DNA of 64,000 nt from Xiphophorus maculatus (lineage: Eukaryota; Chordata; Actinopteri; Cyprinodontiformes; Poeciliidae): positions 10,392,996-10,456,995 of the forward strand of contig NC_036457.1 in NCBI RefSeq assembly GCF_002775205.1, written 5' to 3'. Below are positions 1-10,385 of the stretch, piece by piece. Every line of letters begins with the position of its first letter. Within the stretch, counting starts at the first letter, position 1. The translations under genes were made by a program, and so were the position numbers. The notes beneath the pieces are model-generated. The model was not told the DNA's origin, did no database searches, and saw only the letters and a list, made by a program, of their open reading frames with translations.

Positions 1-1857
1 ACTGCAAACATTCTCTATGTTGCTTTGAAGTTCTGTAATCCTGGGAGCAAATCTCGGCTTTGGCTTTATCTGCCAAAGGCAGAATAACTGGGTTGAAAAA
101 ACTGTGAAGATTTTGTTTTTACTCCTGATTATGAGATCTCTACAACTTTGTACTCAATCAACAGAAAATTTAATAAAATGTTGAAAATCTAAACCCTCTT
201 CTAGATTTTTTTTTCAAATCGGTGACAACTTCACTCTTCTACAATCTCTTGTCACAACAGAAAAAAACCCATTACCTATGTTAGTTTTATTATGGGTGTT
301 CGTAGCAGATTATTTAAGTCCAAATAAAGTTCACAAATAAGAAGCTGGTATTTAAGGGACCTGCTTTCTCAAAGATCTAGTTCACTGCAGCCTATTGTGA
401 AAAATTACACATGAAATAATGTAATTTATTTCATGAAAATAAATTTGTGAGCAATATTCCCTTTGCCATTTATGTTTTTATGATACAGAATTACATATTG
501 GAGTTAATTAAAAGTGGCCCAAGAAGGAACCATTGGGAGACCCCCACAATTAAATTTTTTTAACCCAGGTTTATAATTACAGAATGACAGAAAGTAATTC
601 CTTTCGGACTCCTGCAAGGACTATCAAGTTTGCTTCAAGTGCCCATGCACTGAGTGAAACCAGGCTTCTGCACAACAAATTTACTGTAAATATTGTAAAT
701 TTGTAATGTTGTAGCTTTAATTTCTCTGCAAATTGTTTCTTCTACTTTCAAGCTTCCTGGATAAATTGTTACATTTATGTATCAAGGTGAATTCTAGAAA
801 ATGTGGCTAAGGGAGAAGATATTCTGAAATTTGTGTTTTCTTTGGGGGATCATGATTTATAAATAGCCTATTTCTAAACAGTTGATTATAATAAATCAAT
901 CTGAAAAAAAGTGATCAAAAAAACTGTTTCGGTGCATTTTTTTCTAGTCAGCATATTCAAATTATTTGGGTCTATGTGATGCAGAATTTTTATCACTTCA
1001 TATTTGGCTAACTGGTGACTAAATGCAGACTTTAATCTTTTATTTATAGAATTGTCTAGCAATATTGGAGTAAAACATTCAAGCTAGTAATAAACATGCA
1101 TGCTAAACTGCATCCATCATTTCAAGATAAAAAGTTACATATTAAACTGGCAATTTAGCAAAGAATGGTTTCTCTATCACCATGGTTGCAATGGAGAGGC
1201 TTTTTTTTACCCATCTATTTTGTTCATATGGCCTACAAACAAAATCAGATAATCTTAGAGCACATTATTCTCCTGTGGAAGTAAAGTATTTGTGAATTCC
1301 AGTTTAATGGTAATTTTAATTTCTGTATAAAAAAACGTTAAAAGACATTTTGGTTATTTCATTTACCGGTACATTTTTGCAGGTCTCATGTCATATCTAC
1401 ATTTTCTGAGCAAAGTGCTTTCACACTTCACTCTGCCTTAAGCTCTAAATTACCGTAACCTACTGACTGCCACTAATTAACAGCACACCTGTTTCAGCTT
1501 TCATGATTGCCATTTTCTACTTTTTAAGCTGCATCACCTCCACCTGCTTCTGTTCAGCGATCTGGCTTCTTTCATTCCTTGAAGTTAGTTCTAGCTGTCT
1601 GCTAACTTTGTTAGTTGGTTATACTGTCACTGGTAAGGTAAATGAAAGCCAATTTAACTGTTGACATCAGTCTTATGTTGAGAATTTGAAATGAACTTTT
1701 TGTGTGCTGTAGCTTAAAGACCGTTAACTATCACATCTGCAGCTGTAACTTTTGTGTGCAATAATGACTGCTTGGCCATTTCTTTCTCTCACGGAGGAGA
1801 AAGTAACTTGTTTTTGTTTTCCCCAATTGAAATGTCTTGATTTTTCTCCTGCTGCAG
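1..1857. other. Non-coding stretch upstream of the lipoxygenase gene
   Basis: AT-rich sequence with no long open frame and no recognisable exon on either strand. A splice-acceptor-like pyrimidine tract ending in CAG at 1855-1857 suggests that a 5' UTR exon of the downstream lipoxygenase lies further upstream, with its donor somewhere in this stretch. One GTAAGG donor-like site lies near 1632, but I cannot choose a partner with confidence. The promoter is therefore not located. Confidence 0.5.
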
Positions 1858-1871
1858 TGTGTATTCAGACT
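1858..1871 (+). other. 5' UTR piece of the lipoxygenase start exon
   Basis: The ATG at 1872 lies 14 nt after a good acceptor (pyrimidine tract then CTGCAG, ending at 1857). The open frame reaches back to 1752, but its upstream part reads through that acceptor and has no PLAT similarity. The first Met after the acceptor is therefore preferred. Confidence 0.55.
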
Positions 1872-4800
1872 ATGGCTGAATACAAGCTCAAGGTGACGAC
1901 AGGTGCCATGAAGCATGCAGGCACAATGGATCACATCTACGTCATCTTGTTGGGGACAGAAGGGCAGAGTCCGCGCACCGAGTTGAACAATTTGGGGATT
2001 GACTTTATAGCTGGAAAGGCAAGCTGCTGTATATTTAAACATTAAAAAAGCAATAAGGTTGGCATACAATGTAAAACTGAATGTATTTAGTCTCAAGAAT
2101 TTTGTCATAACAAACATGGATACACTTGTTAAACATTCATCACTCTGATGTGGCTATGTAGGACGGCATGTTGACGTTCATATTTTGTGTGGTAACTTTC
2201 AGACTCGTGCTTACAAAGTCAAAACTAGTTCATCTCTGGGGAAACTTCTGCTTGTCAAGGTTGAGAAGGATCCCTTCCTACTCTTCCCAGAAGATGAGTG
2301 GTACTGCTCCAAAATAGAAGTGACGACTCCAGAGGATGAAGAAATTGTTTTCCCTTGTTATAGATGGATTTCCAGGGGGGAATTTGTGGAGCTCAGAGGA
2401 GGAAAAGGTCTGACTTTTTTAAAGTACAATATTACTAATGCTGACACCCTGTAGGTGTTACAAGGCTGATTATTGGGTATATTAATCTTCACTAGTGTAA
2501 GTTTTTTTTTTTTTTTTTTGTGTGTGCCTAAGGAGTAACATTTATGGAAGAGCAACATCCTCTGCTGCTTAACCACAGAAAAAAAGAACTGGAGTATAAA
2601 AAGAGCTCTTACCAGTAAGTTTCCAGTCAGGTTTCTCTGGAATTGCATCTGAGCAAATAAACTTAATTTTTATTTTTAGATGGGCATTCATTGATGATGG
2701 GTTGCTGCACGTCAGTCACTTCAAAGATGTATTTGAGCTTCTTGCAGAAGTTCGTTTCTCCATGTCCGAATTGGAACACACACACAAAATAATGTGAGTC
2801 AATTATTCCAGGTTACCCCTTATTCGTGCTCCCAATACCTTAAAGTTGGTATGTGTTCACTGACTTCTGCTTTGTACTTTATTCTTCAGAACTCTTGGAC
2901 TGGAAATGGAGGGACTGGCTGAACCTGGTAAATGGAAACGAATTGAAGACATAAAAAATATCTTCCAGTACAAAAAGACAAACATGTCAGGTGGTTGAAG
3001 CCTTCTTACTAGTTTAAATATTTGGGTGCCTTTTTTTTCCCAGGAGTGTTTCAGAAAATCTGAATTTTGCTGTTTGGTTTCCAACTTTTATTATTCCAGA
3101 GTATGTTTCAGAGCACTGGAAGGAAGATGACTTTTTTGGATTCCAATTTTTAAATGGAACAAACCCCAATGTGATAAAGTGCTGCTCCAAACTTCCCCCA
3201 AACTTTCCAGTGACTGATGAGATGGTGAGGCCTTTTCTGGAAACTGGAACCACTCTGGAAAAGGAAATGGAGGTGAGCATGTATGAAATGATGATTAATG
3301 GAGGTGAAGGATTTTATTTATATTTTAGGTGCTCAGCTAGAAATGTACTTGTATTTTTCCACAACTTTAGATCTGGACTTTTAAAGGGGACATGATACTG
3401 ATGCACTTCAGTTTTGTCTTTAAGGAACAATATTTAAAATATCAGTTCTACTTTTTCTCTATTCATATTCTCAGAATAGAATGGTGAGGTTGTAATGTAC
3501 TGAATCCAACTTGTTTCCCCCACACAGGAAGGCAATATATTTCTATGTGACCAGAAGATAATGGATGGAATACCAACCAGACAGAAAGATGGAAATCATC
3601 TGTATGTTGCTGCTGGTTTGTGCTTGTTTTACAAGAACCCTGAAGGGAAACTGCTGCCTATTGCTATACAGGTAATTTACTGAAAGAAACATGTTCATGT
3701 CCCATTGATAAACCTAATTAGTCACTTGGCATGTGAATATGAAAATGACACAAAATGGGATCTAACAGTACAAAAGTGACATTAATTGGGGATATTGGGC
3801 AAATTGAGTTTATGTTTTTGAACTTTTTCTTTATCCCAATTCTATGCAGCTGTACCAACAACCCTCTGAGCAGAACCCCATCTTTCTGCCAAGTGACCTT
3901 GAAACAGATTGGCTTCTGGCCAAGCTGTTTTTTAGGAGTTCAGACCTGATTCAACACCAGACGCTCTATCATCTCATGCACACTCACTACCTAGCAGAAG
4001 TCTTCACTGTTGCTACATTCCGCTGTCTCCCAACCATTCATCCCCTTTATAAGGTATCGGCTGACATTGTAAAGCTTGTGCAAGCAATATTTTCTTTAGG
4101 CTACTTGACCTTCAATTTTGTCTTTGGTTTGTCTTGTCTATACAGCTGCTGATCCCACACTTTCGTTACACTCTACACGTAAACATCTTGGTCCGCAAAC
4201 TGCTACTTTCACCTGGAGGAGCGTTGAGTGAGGTATGACTGGAAAAATCTTAGTGAAGCCTTTCATAAAACTCTTTTGGCTTTTATTTAAGAACAATGGA
4301 ATTTTATTTTTTATAACAGAGCTCACTTGGAGTGGAGGGGCTGACGGAGCTTATGAGACGAGATCTGTCTCAAATGACCTACAGCTCCCTCTGTCTGCCT
4401 GAAAACATCACTGAAAGAGGACTGGAGTTGATCCCAAACTTTTACTACAGAGATGATGCGTTGAAGCTGTGGAACTACCTCAATGGGTAATTAAACTTGG
4501 CAGCTTATTGTTGAATGCAATTGTCCTTTATTTTTTATTTTTCTTGCCAGTTTTGCCAAGGCTATGGTGGAGTACTACTATTCTTCTGATAGTGATGTGA
4601 TTAAAGACATTGAGCTGCAGGAATGGATCAATGAGATATTCACACATGGCTTCTTGGAGAATAAACATTCAGGTGAAGATCAGTTTTCAGTTCAAATGCT
4701 GCTGCTGCAGAATAATGGACAGTGACTCTGCAACAGGTTTTCCATCATGCTTCAATACCATTGAGGAAGTGGCAAAGTTCATCACCATGGTGATCTTCAG

Positions 4801-5625
4801 AGTGTCGGCACAGCATGCTGCTGTTAACAATGGACAGGTGGGCAAATGTTAGCCATTTTCTGAATTGACTGTAAATTTTAACATTTTCATAGCCTTGATG
4901 TTGCTTAAATGTGATTAAGTAAATCAAATCAGTAGAATACCTCAGGAGAGCCACAGGCTGATCACCTTACACAATGGAGCAATGATTGCAGGGTTTCCCT
5001 CCCCCCCAGTATCGTGTCTGCATCCTATGCAAAAGCATGGACAGTCTTCAGTAGTAAATCTTTATTAAAATGTATTTAATTTGGTTTTATGTTAACATTT
5101 TTGAAGCGTTAACTGTAAGCTCTAATTAAATTTGGCAAATGTCTGGGGCAATATTTGAATAAGATTCCAACACCCTAGATTTTCTTGTACATTTTATTCT
5201 AGTATGACTACAACTCCTGGGTACCCAATGGCTCCCTCCTGCTGTGCAAACCTCCTCCAGCCACAAAGGGGCAGTCCAGCATGCAGACTGTTCTGGAGAC
5301 TCTCCCAGATGTTGAAGACTCGGTGAAGATTATGTCAGCTGCTAGGATTCTTTCAGAAAAGTACACTGATGTGGTAAGAAAATCAAGACAGACTTATTTT
5401 TTTTAAAAGTTCAGTTTTCAAATCTCAAATGTCTGGTACATGCAGGTTCTCCTGGGTGAATTTCCAGAGGAGCACTTTGACGAGCCTCGCCCAAAGGAGA
5501 TTATCAAGGCCTTGCAAGTTGACTTGTACTACCTGAGGGAAGAAATTGCAGCAAGAAATTCTCAACTGGAAATACCCTACACATATCTGAACCCTGATGT
5601 AGTAGAAAACAGTGTGACCATTTAG
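1872..5625 (+). CDS. Arachidonate lipoxygenase, ALOXE3/ALOX12B-like, 14 coding exons, 665 aa
   Basis: Non-heme iron lipoxygenase that oxygenates (or isomerises hydroperoxides of) polyunsaturated fatty acids. Coding exons: 1872-2018, 2203-2407, 2533-2614, 2680-2793, 2890-2990, 3100-3272, 3528-3671, 3850-4053, 4146-4232, 4320-4486, 4551-4672, 4737-4837, 5203-5373, 5446-5625. All junction phases agree, and exon lengths such as 147, 205 and 82 nt match what I recall for the ALOX family. An N-terminal PLAT/C2-like domain covers about residues 1-117, followed by the catalytic domain. The iron ligands are present: His363 and His368 (HLMHTH), His542 and Asn546 (SAQHAAVN), and the C-terminal Ile665. 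The motifs SLGVEG and YYRDD and the EHWKEDDFF block resemble ALOX12B/ALOXE3 more than ALOX5 or ALOX15. The start follows an acceptor at 1857 and gives the normal PLAT start. Oddities: a GC-AG first intron, a 64-nt intron 11 and Val at the stereo-control position. Family is certain; the subtype is inferred from remembered sequences. Confidence 0.93.
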
Positions 5626-5658
5626 AGATTGTTCGTTATATTTAAAAAAAAAAAAAAA

Positions 5659-5664
5659 AATAAA
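5659..5664 (+). terminator. Polyadenylation signal AATAAA of the lipoxygenase
   Basis: AATAAA lies 34 nt after the stop codon, at the end of a run of about 17-18 A. This would give a very short 3' UTR. Further signals downstream cannot be excluded. Confidence 0.55.
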
Positions 5665-5999
5665 GGCATGTGTGAAAAGCTTTGCGTTCAGTCTTGAATG
5701 TACAATTCCCCTGGACACAGGGCTCTACAATGCTTATTGAAAAGTATTATCTTTGCTGTGCAGTATATTGACATTGTAGGGTGTCAAACAAAACATTGGC
5801 TGTTAAATTTCTAGCAAGGGCGAAAAGCATCTAGGTCTATTCAGAATAGATGAGGTGAATGACTTGAGTCATTTAATAGTTTGTACATTACAACTAAATG
5901 TGGCAAGTGTAAAAACACTGGGATTTTATTTAGGAAAAATTGCATTAATTAGAAGGTACATTCAGGATTTGTGCACACAAATTGTTGACCTGTGATGCT

Positions 6000-6420
6000 T
6001 CTTGACCCAGAATGCTGTAATCTTGAGACTTCACCATACCTTGCACAGATTCAAGGTGCCCTGTCCCAGATGTAACACAACAGACCCTCTTCCATGTATC
6101 GCAGTATTAACTGTTTTTGTATGCTTCATTTTGTGTCTGAACACAAAGCTGATGCAACTTGCCAAAAAGCTCCTGATTTCTCATGTCTGAAGGACATTCT
6201 CCCAGAAGCTTCGTAGTTTTAATATGCATTGTGGCAAATTCCAGTCTTTTTATTTTACTTTCCTCTGGTAGTCTCCTATAAAGTCCACTTTGGCTGAAAC
6301 GGTGACTAATGTGATCTGACTTTGTACTTTGATCTTGGAGTTCACCTTTAATTTCTTTGGCGGTTCTGACTTTTTTGGTTACCATTAGTATTATTCCAGA
6401 GAGGTTGGCTACATTGTCAT
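6000..6420 (-). mobile_element. Probable decayed Tc1-like transposon fragment
   Basis: On the complementary strand the text resembles the start of a fish Tc1-type transposase coding region, including a stretch about shortening or carrying a substrate-like GCATTGTGGCAA/TCCAGTC segment and a TCCTATAAAGTCCA segment. All frames are interrupted. The match is by eye to remembered consensus sequences. The rest of 5665-7480 shows no gene; a 10-bp perfect inverted repeat (arms 7321-7330 and 7334-7343) is probably chance in AT-rich DNA. Confidence 0.35.
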
Positions 6421-7493
6421 GGACCTTTTGAATATGAGCAACAAACGGAAGATGGTCTAATAGCCTTTACCTTCAACATGCTTGTCTGTAATTGCCTTTC
6501 TAATCTGCAAGGATGACTCTTCTTTGCTTCCTGTCAATGTCTGTAAAGTACCGTACACACCATGTCACAACACTGCAGTGACTACTTGTCACCCTTTAAA
6601 TAGGCAGACTGATCATTACAAGCTCAAATACACTGGCATTGCTAATTAGAAGGTGAAACATATTTCAATACTTTCATTGGCTCCCAGTTATATTAAATGT
6701 TTGTTTCTAAGAAAGCTATGTAAAAGTGGGAGTGGAATAATGGAATGGCCAAAAATACAAAATCAGTTTGAAGGTAATCCTTGTTAATGAGTGCTGGTAA
6801 ATTCTTCCGCACTCAGTCTAAACTTTAGTCTACATATGTCCAATTTAATTTGGACACTAAAAAGTCTAAAAGGCAGAAACAATATAGTAGGAGTTCTTGA
6901 ATGAACAGCACCCTTGGTGCAATCTTTATAGATATAAATGCAACCTTTATTTTTCTTTGAAAATGTAAAAACTCAATAGCAAACTTGATAAATAATTCAG
7001 TCCATGTTCGACCCATGTATTTATGCAAGCTTCAAATGAATCAATTCTAAGTTGGCACAAAAACCCAGAAAAAACTTTAAAAATGCTATTTTGCTTGTGA
7101 GCTATATCCAGTAATAGTGAAGCCAGATTTCATAAAGGCCGAATTCCAGTTGCCTATTCACGTTTTAATGCTTGTATGGGCAGAAATCACATAAAGTGAA
7201 ATTTGTAACAGTTGTCACTTTTAACCCATTCCCATTCTCTCACCACTGATGGGGTTTGACAGTTTATTTTGCCCTTGAAACAATTGTTGCACAATGAAAC
7301 TGTTAAACTGAGTAAGTATATATTACAATATGTTATTGTAATATTACTCAGCTATGTAAGGGTAATTTCAGTCTAAATTTGGATTAGGTTTCCTGGATTT
7401 GGCAAGACTTGCTTTCTATCCAAACATCTTACATAAATATGGAAATGAACTAATAAAAGACACCTTAGAGAAAAATAAAAAGTCAGTAAACAC

Positions 7494-7499
7494 TTTATT
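7494..7499 (-). terminator. fbxo30: Polyadenylation signal of the proximal FBXO30 gene
   Basis: TTTATT on the + strand reads AATAAA on the gene strand, about 525 nt beyond the stop codon at 8023. A cleavage site near 7470-7480 would give a 3' UTR of roughly 0.5 kb. The interval 7500-8022 otherwise has no coding features. Confidence 0.5.
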
Positions 7500-8022
7500 A
7501 AACTGCAGCAATCAGGTACATTAGTCATTCTGTGATGTCAAACTGTGATCCAAACTTCAAATAAAACTAAACATAACATACACACTGAACTTGACCCTTA
7601 GTAGCGATCAGAAGCTCTTCAGGCAAGGTACACTGTTCAGTTTGGAAGGAATTAAAATATAAAGTGCCGGCATGGTTTATAATATTCAGAAATAATGGAG
7701 TTTTATCATATTGTTTTCCATAGCTACAAGTAAAAAGGCAGAATAATATTTAATCTTCAGGAGAATATAAATCTATTGTGCACAATTATCTTTGTCAAAA
7801 AATGTTTTCTTAGCAGAATAAAGGTGCACTTTCAGCACAAATCCATGCAAAGCAATTGTGAATGCTAACTTTCTCATTCCACATACAAATCATTAACAGA
7901 TCTGAAATCATATTTTCCCATTAAGGTTTATTTATAATCAAAACTAATCGGAATCCATTTTACTTCATTAGCCACATTCACATAAAGCTACAGTGAATCT
8001 CATGCAGCTCAGCCTTGTTTGG

Positions 8023-10340
8023 TCAAGTGTTGACATGACGTAGGACGCGGCGGAGTGACAGTCCATCTCGTGCGGTACACATGGCAGGAAGAGGTATCGG
8101 TTCTGTCTTCTGCTCTACTACATTGAAAGGACACTTCTTAAGGTGAACTGACATGCTGGGGACCTCAGTAAATCCCCACGAGGATACAGGAGTGAAAGCA
8201 GTGCTGAATCTCCACACCTGTAACAGTAAAATATATTTGAATGATCATAAGAAGATTTCGTTTTTTGTTTCGCAAAAGTATTCACACTCATTGAACTATG
8301 ATATATAAGTTCTGAACTCACCTTATTTTTGACCTGCCACGACACATTATGGAGCCCACTAGAACAATCTGTTCGCTCCCACTGTAGCTCTACAATGCCC
8401 CTGGTCTGGAGGAGACTGGCACACACTTCCCTCATTGTCCTTGACACCAGGGACAGCTGGCACAGGCTAAAACTATCCAGGAATCCAGCTATGTGCCACA
8501 GTATCTCAATAGGGAGCCCACTAAACCGGTCTGACTGGGAGTCTGTTGGCGGTTGCAGTCTGGTGCAGGGCTGAACCCCAAATGCCTTAAGATGCCTATC
8601 GTGAACCACCTTTGCTCCTCGGGTAGATGGGTAAAATCTCCGCTGGGAAAATGTACAGCCATAATATGCAAGAGGGCACCGTTGCTCTATCCAGCCACTG
8701 AGCCAAGCGTGAATCTCCCCGTGGATGTTTCTGAAATGTGACGAAAACTGGTCCCGCCTGAATGACTGACCACATAAGAAAGGAAAGGTGTGCTGGTGTT
8801 GGGGGTTAGGTGGGAGGTAACGATTATATGGGACCGCCTCCGAATCCAGAGCTTCGAGGACCTGGCCAAGGCGAAGGGTGCGAAGAGGGCTGGGGTAGGC
8901 GAGCTGTGGTGCTGCATGGTCACAGGCTGAAACAGAGGCCATGTCACCCACTCTTGTATTAGTCACCAAGACTGCTGTAGGAAATGTGAAAGTCTGCGTG
9001 CCAAGGTCAACACGGTAACCATCAATGTAGACTGTATCAGAAATCCTTCTACACTCCCTGGACTCTTCCAAACAGAAGAGTAGAGCTGGTGGGATCGCAT
9101 CAATCTCCCCAAGACCCATAGGATCATCATCATGCTCCAAATCTGAAGTATCAACTCCTTTGTCTTCCATTTCTACCTGGAGCCTATATGGTGACTTGTC
9201 TGGTTTAGCACCTAATTGTCCATTAGTTAGAGGATATTGAACCTGGCCCTTATAGAAGAGGTTCAGGGGCAGCATCCTCTCAGGTCCAAGATTTCCTGAA
9301 AGAACTAGTCCTTTATTGTCCAGAACTACATGGTCAGCCCACTGTGCCACACCCTGGCTCACATGCACTGGGGATATCATTTGTGGAGTCGCAGGTTCTT
9401 GTGAAGTATCAGCATTTGTTGCCTCCACCAATGGTCCATTGGCTGTGGTTTTGTTCTGCATACCGATTCCTTCAAAAGCTCCATTTTCATCTAAGCGGTT
9501 CAGACTAGAACTGTTCCAATTTATGTTACTGTTGTGCAAACCATCAGCATGTTGAGGGGTTATGTCTTCCAGTCCATTCTGAATGCTTCTATTATTGTCC
9601 AAACTGCTTTGTAACAAGACATCTCCTACATTTTCACCTACTGAGCTACTTTCCCCACAGCTGGCATTGCTAACAAAGTCTAGAGCAGCAGCTAAGCTTC
9701 TTGCAGTCTCAACTGTGGCCTCATACAGCTTACTGAGCTGTTCCTCTTTCAATCCATTAATCCCACTGAGAATTTTCTCCTTTGCTGAAGCTTTGGGGGC
9801 TGACTGGGATTGATGCGAGGAGGATAATTGCGAGGTTGAGATTTCAGGAGCAGACGACTGTAAAGCTAAATGTTTTGCTTTAATCTCCTTTCTAGTGAGT
9901 GGATCTTCTTGTGGAGATGGAGTCTTGGCAATCATCTTCATTGAATCAAGGAGTGTTTGTTGGTCCTGAAGTGCAAGTGCCATGTCCAGCTGCTCCATCT
10001 CTTCCAACAGACTAATTAGGCTCTCGTAAGAGGTGTAGTTCAAGCAGCTAACAGGCCACCTGTTCCACTCCATTGTGCAGGAGACAGCTCCTGCTGGACA
10101 AACATCCAGGTGTGCAGACATCTGGTTACGAATCAGCATGGCTGGGCAGCCGTAGCCGCTATTAAGGCATGGAATCCTCGTAAGTGGGCACAAAAGTTGG
10201 TGCTCATCAACTTTGCAGGAGTGAAACACAGCCCCACACACCAATGGACATGCGATTAGATCACAAGAAACTCCTGGTTCAGGTTTGACCATGCATCTTT
10301 GGTTAACACAGGAGATACAGTGAACATGGTGGTGCTCCAT
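8023..10340 (-). CDS. fbxo30: F-box only protein 30 (FBXO30), full-length tandem copy, 737 aa
   Basis: Substrate adaptor of an SCF (SKP1-CUL1-F-box) ubiquitin ligase; mammalian FBXO30 is also known as MUSA1, induced in muscle atrophy. Two coding exons: 10340-8322 (673 codons) and 8217-8023 (64 codons plus stop), joined across a 104-nt GT-AG intron. The N-terminus has a Cys/His-rich TRAF-type zinc-finger region (about residues 8-95) ending in the conserved EWNRWPVS block. The middle carries the family motifs LYEATVETARSLAAALD and DTSDLE plus DPMGL. The F-box is at about residues 603-651, and the last exon carries the conserved VWRFSTAF and HLKKCPFNVVE segments. Length is near the human protein (745 aa). 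The open frame extends 20 codons upstream, but an acceptor at 10384-10385 places these partly outside the exon, so the Met at 10340 is chosen, as in the family. Intron 1 runs to the non-coding exon near 12866. Confidence 0.95.
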
Positions 10341-10383
10341 TTTAAGAGCCACTGAGGTGGTGGAGTGGTTTATATGGGCCCCT
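10341..10383 (-). other. fbxo30: 5' UTR part of FBXO30 exon 2
   Basis: On the gene strand a pyrimidine tract and CTACAG end at 10384; the 43 nt from 10383 to 10341 precede the start ATG. The distal copy has the same arrangement (acceptor, about 40 nt, ATG), which supports the model. Confidence 0.65.
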
Positions 10384-10385
10384 CT

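Noticed and set aside
2185-2454. Reading the lipoxygenase exon 2 through to the stop at 2454
   Set aside because: A phase-1 donor at 2407 followed by an 82-nt exon at 2533 restores the known family sequence; the read-through tail does not.
4720-4736. Alternative acceptor at CTGCAG|AATAATGG for lipoxygenase exon 12
   Set aside because: In the required phase it gives an immediate TAA, while the acceptor at 4736 gives the conserved GFP start of the exon.
7321-7343. 10-bp inverted repeat TATTACAATA/TATTGTAATA
   Set aside because: Expected by chance in very AT-rich DNA; no link to any gene end or element.
8329-8574. + strand open frames over the FBXO30 exon (also 9316-9813 and similar)
   Set aside because: They are antisense shadows of the well-supported FBXO30 coding exon, with no protein similarity of their own.
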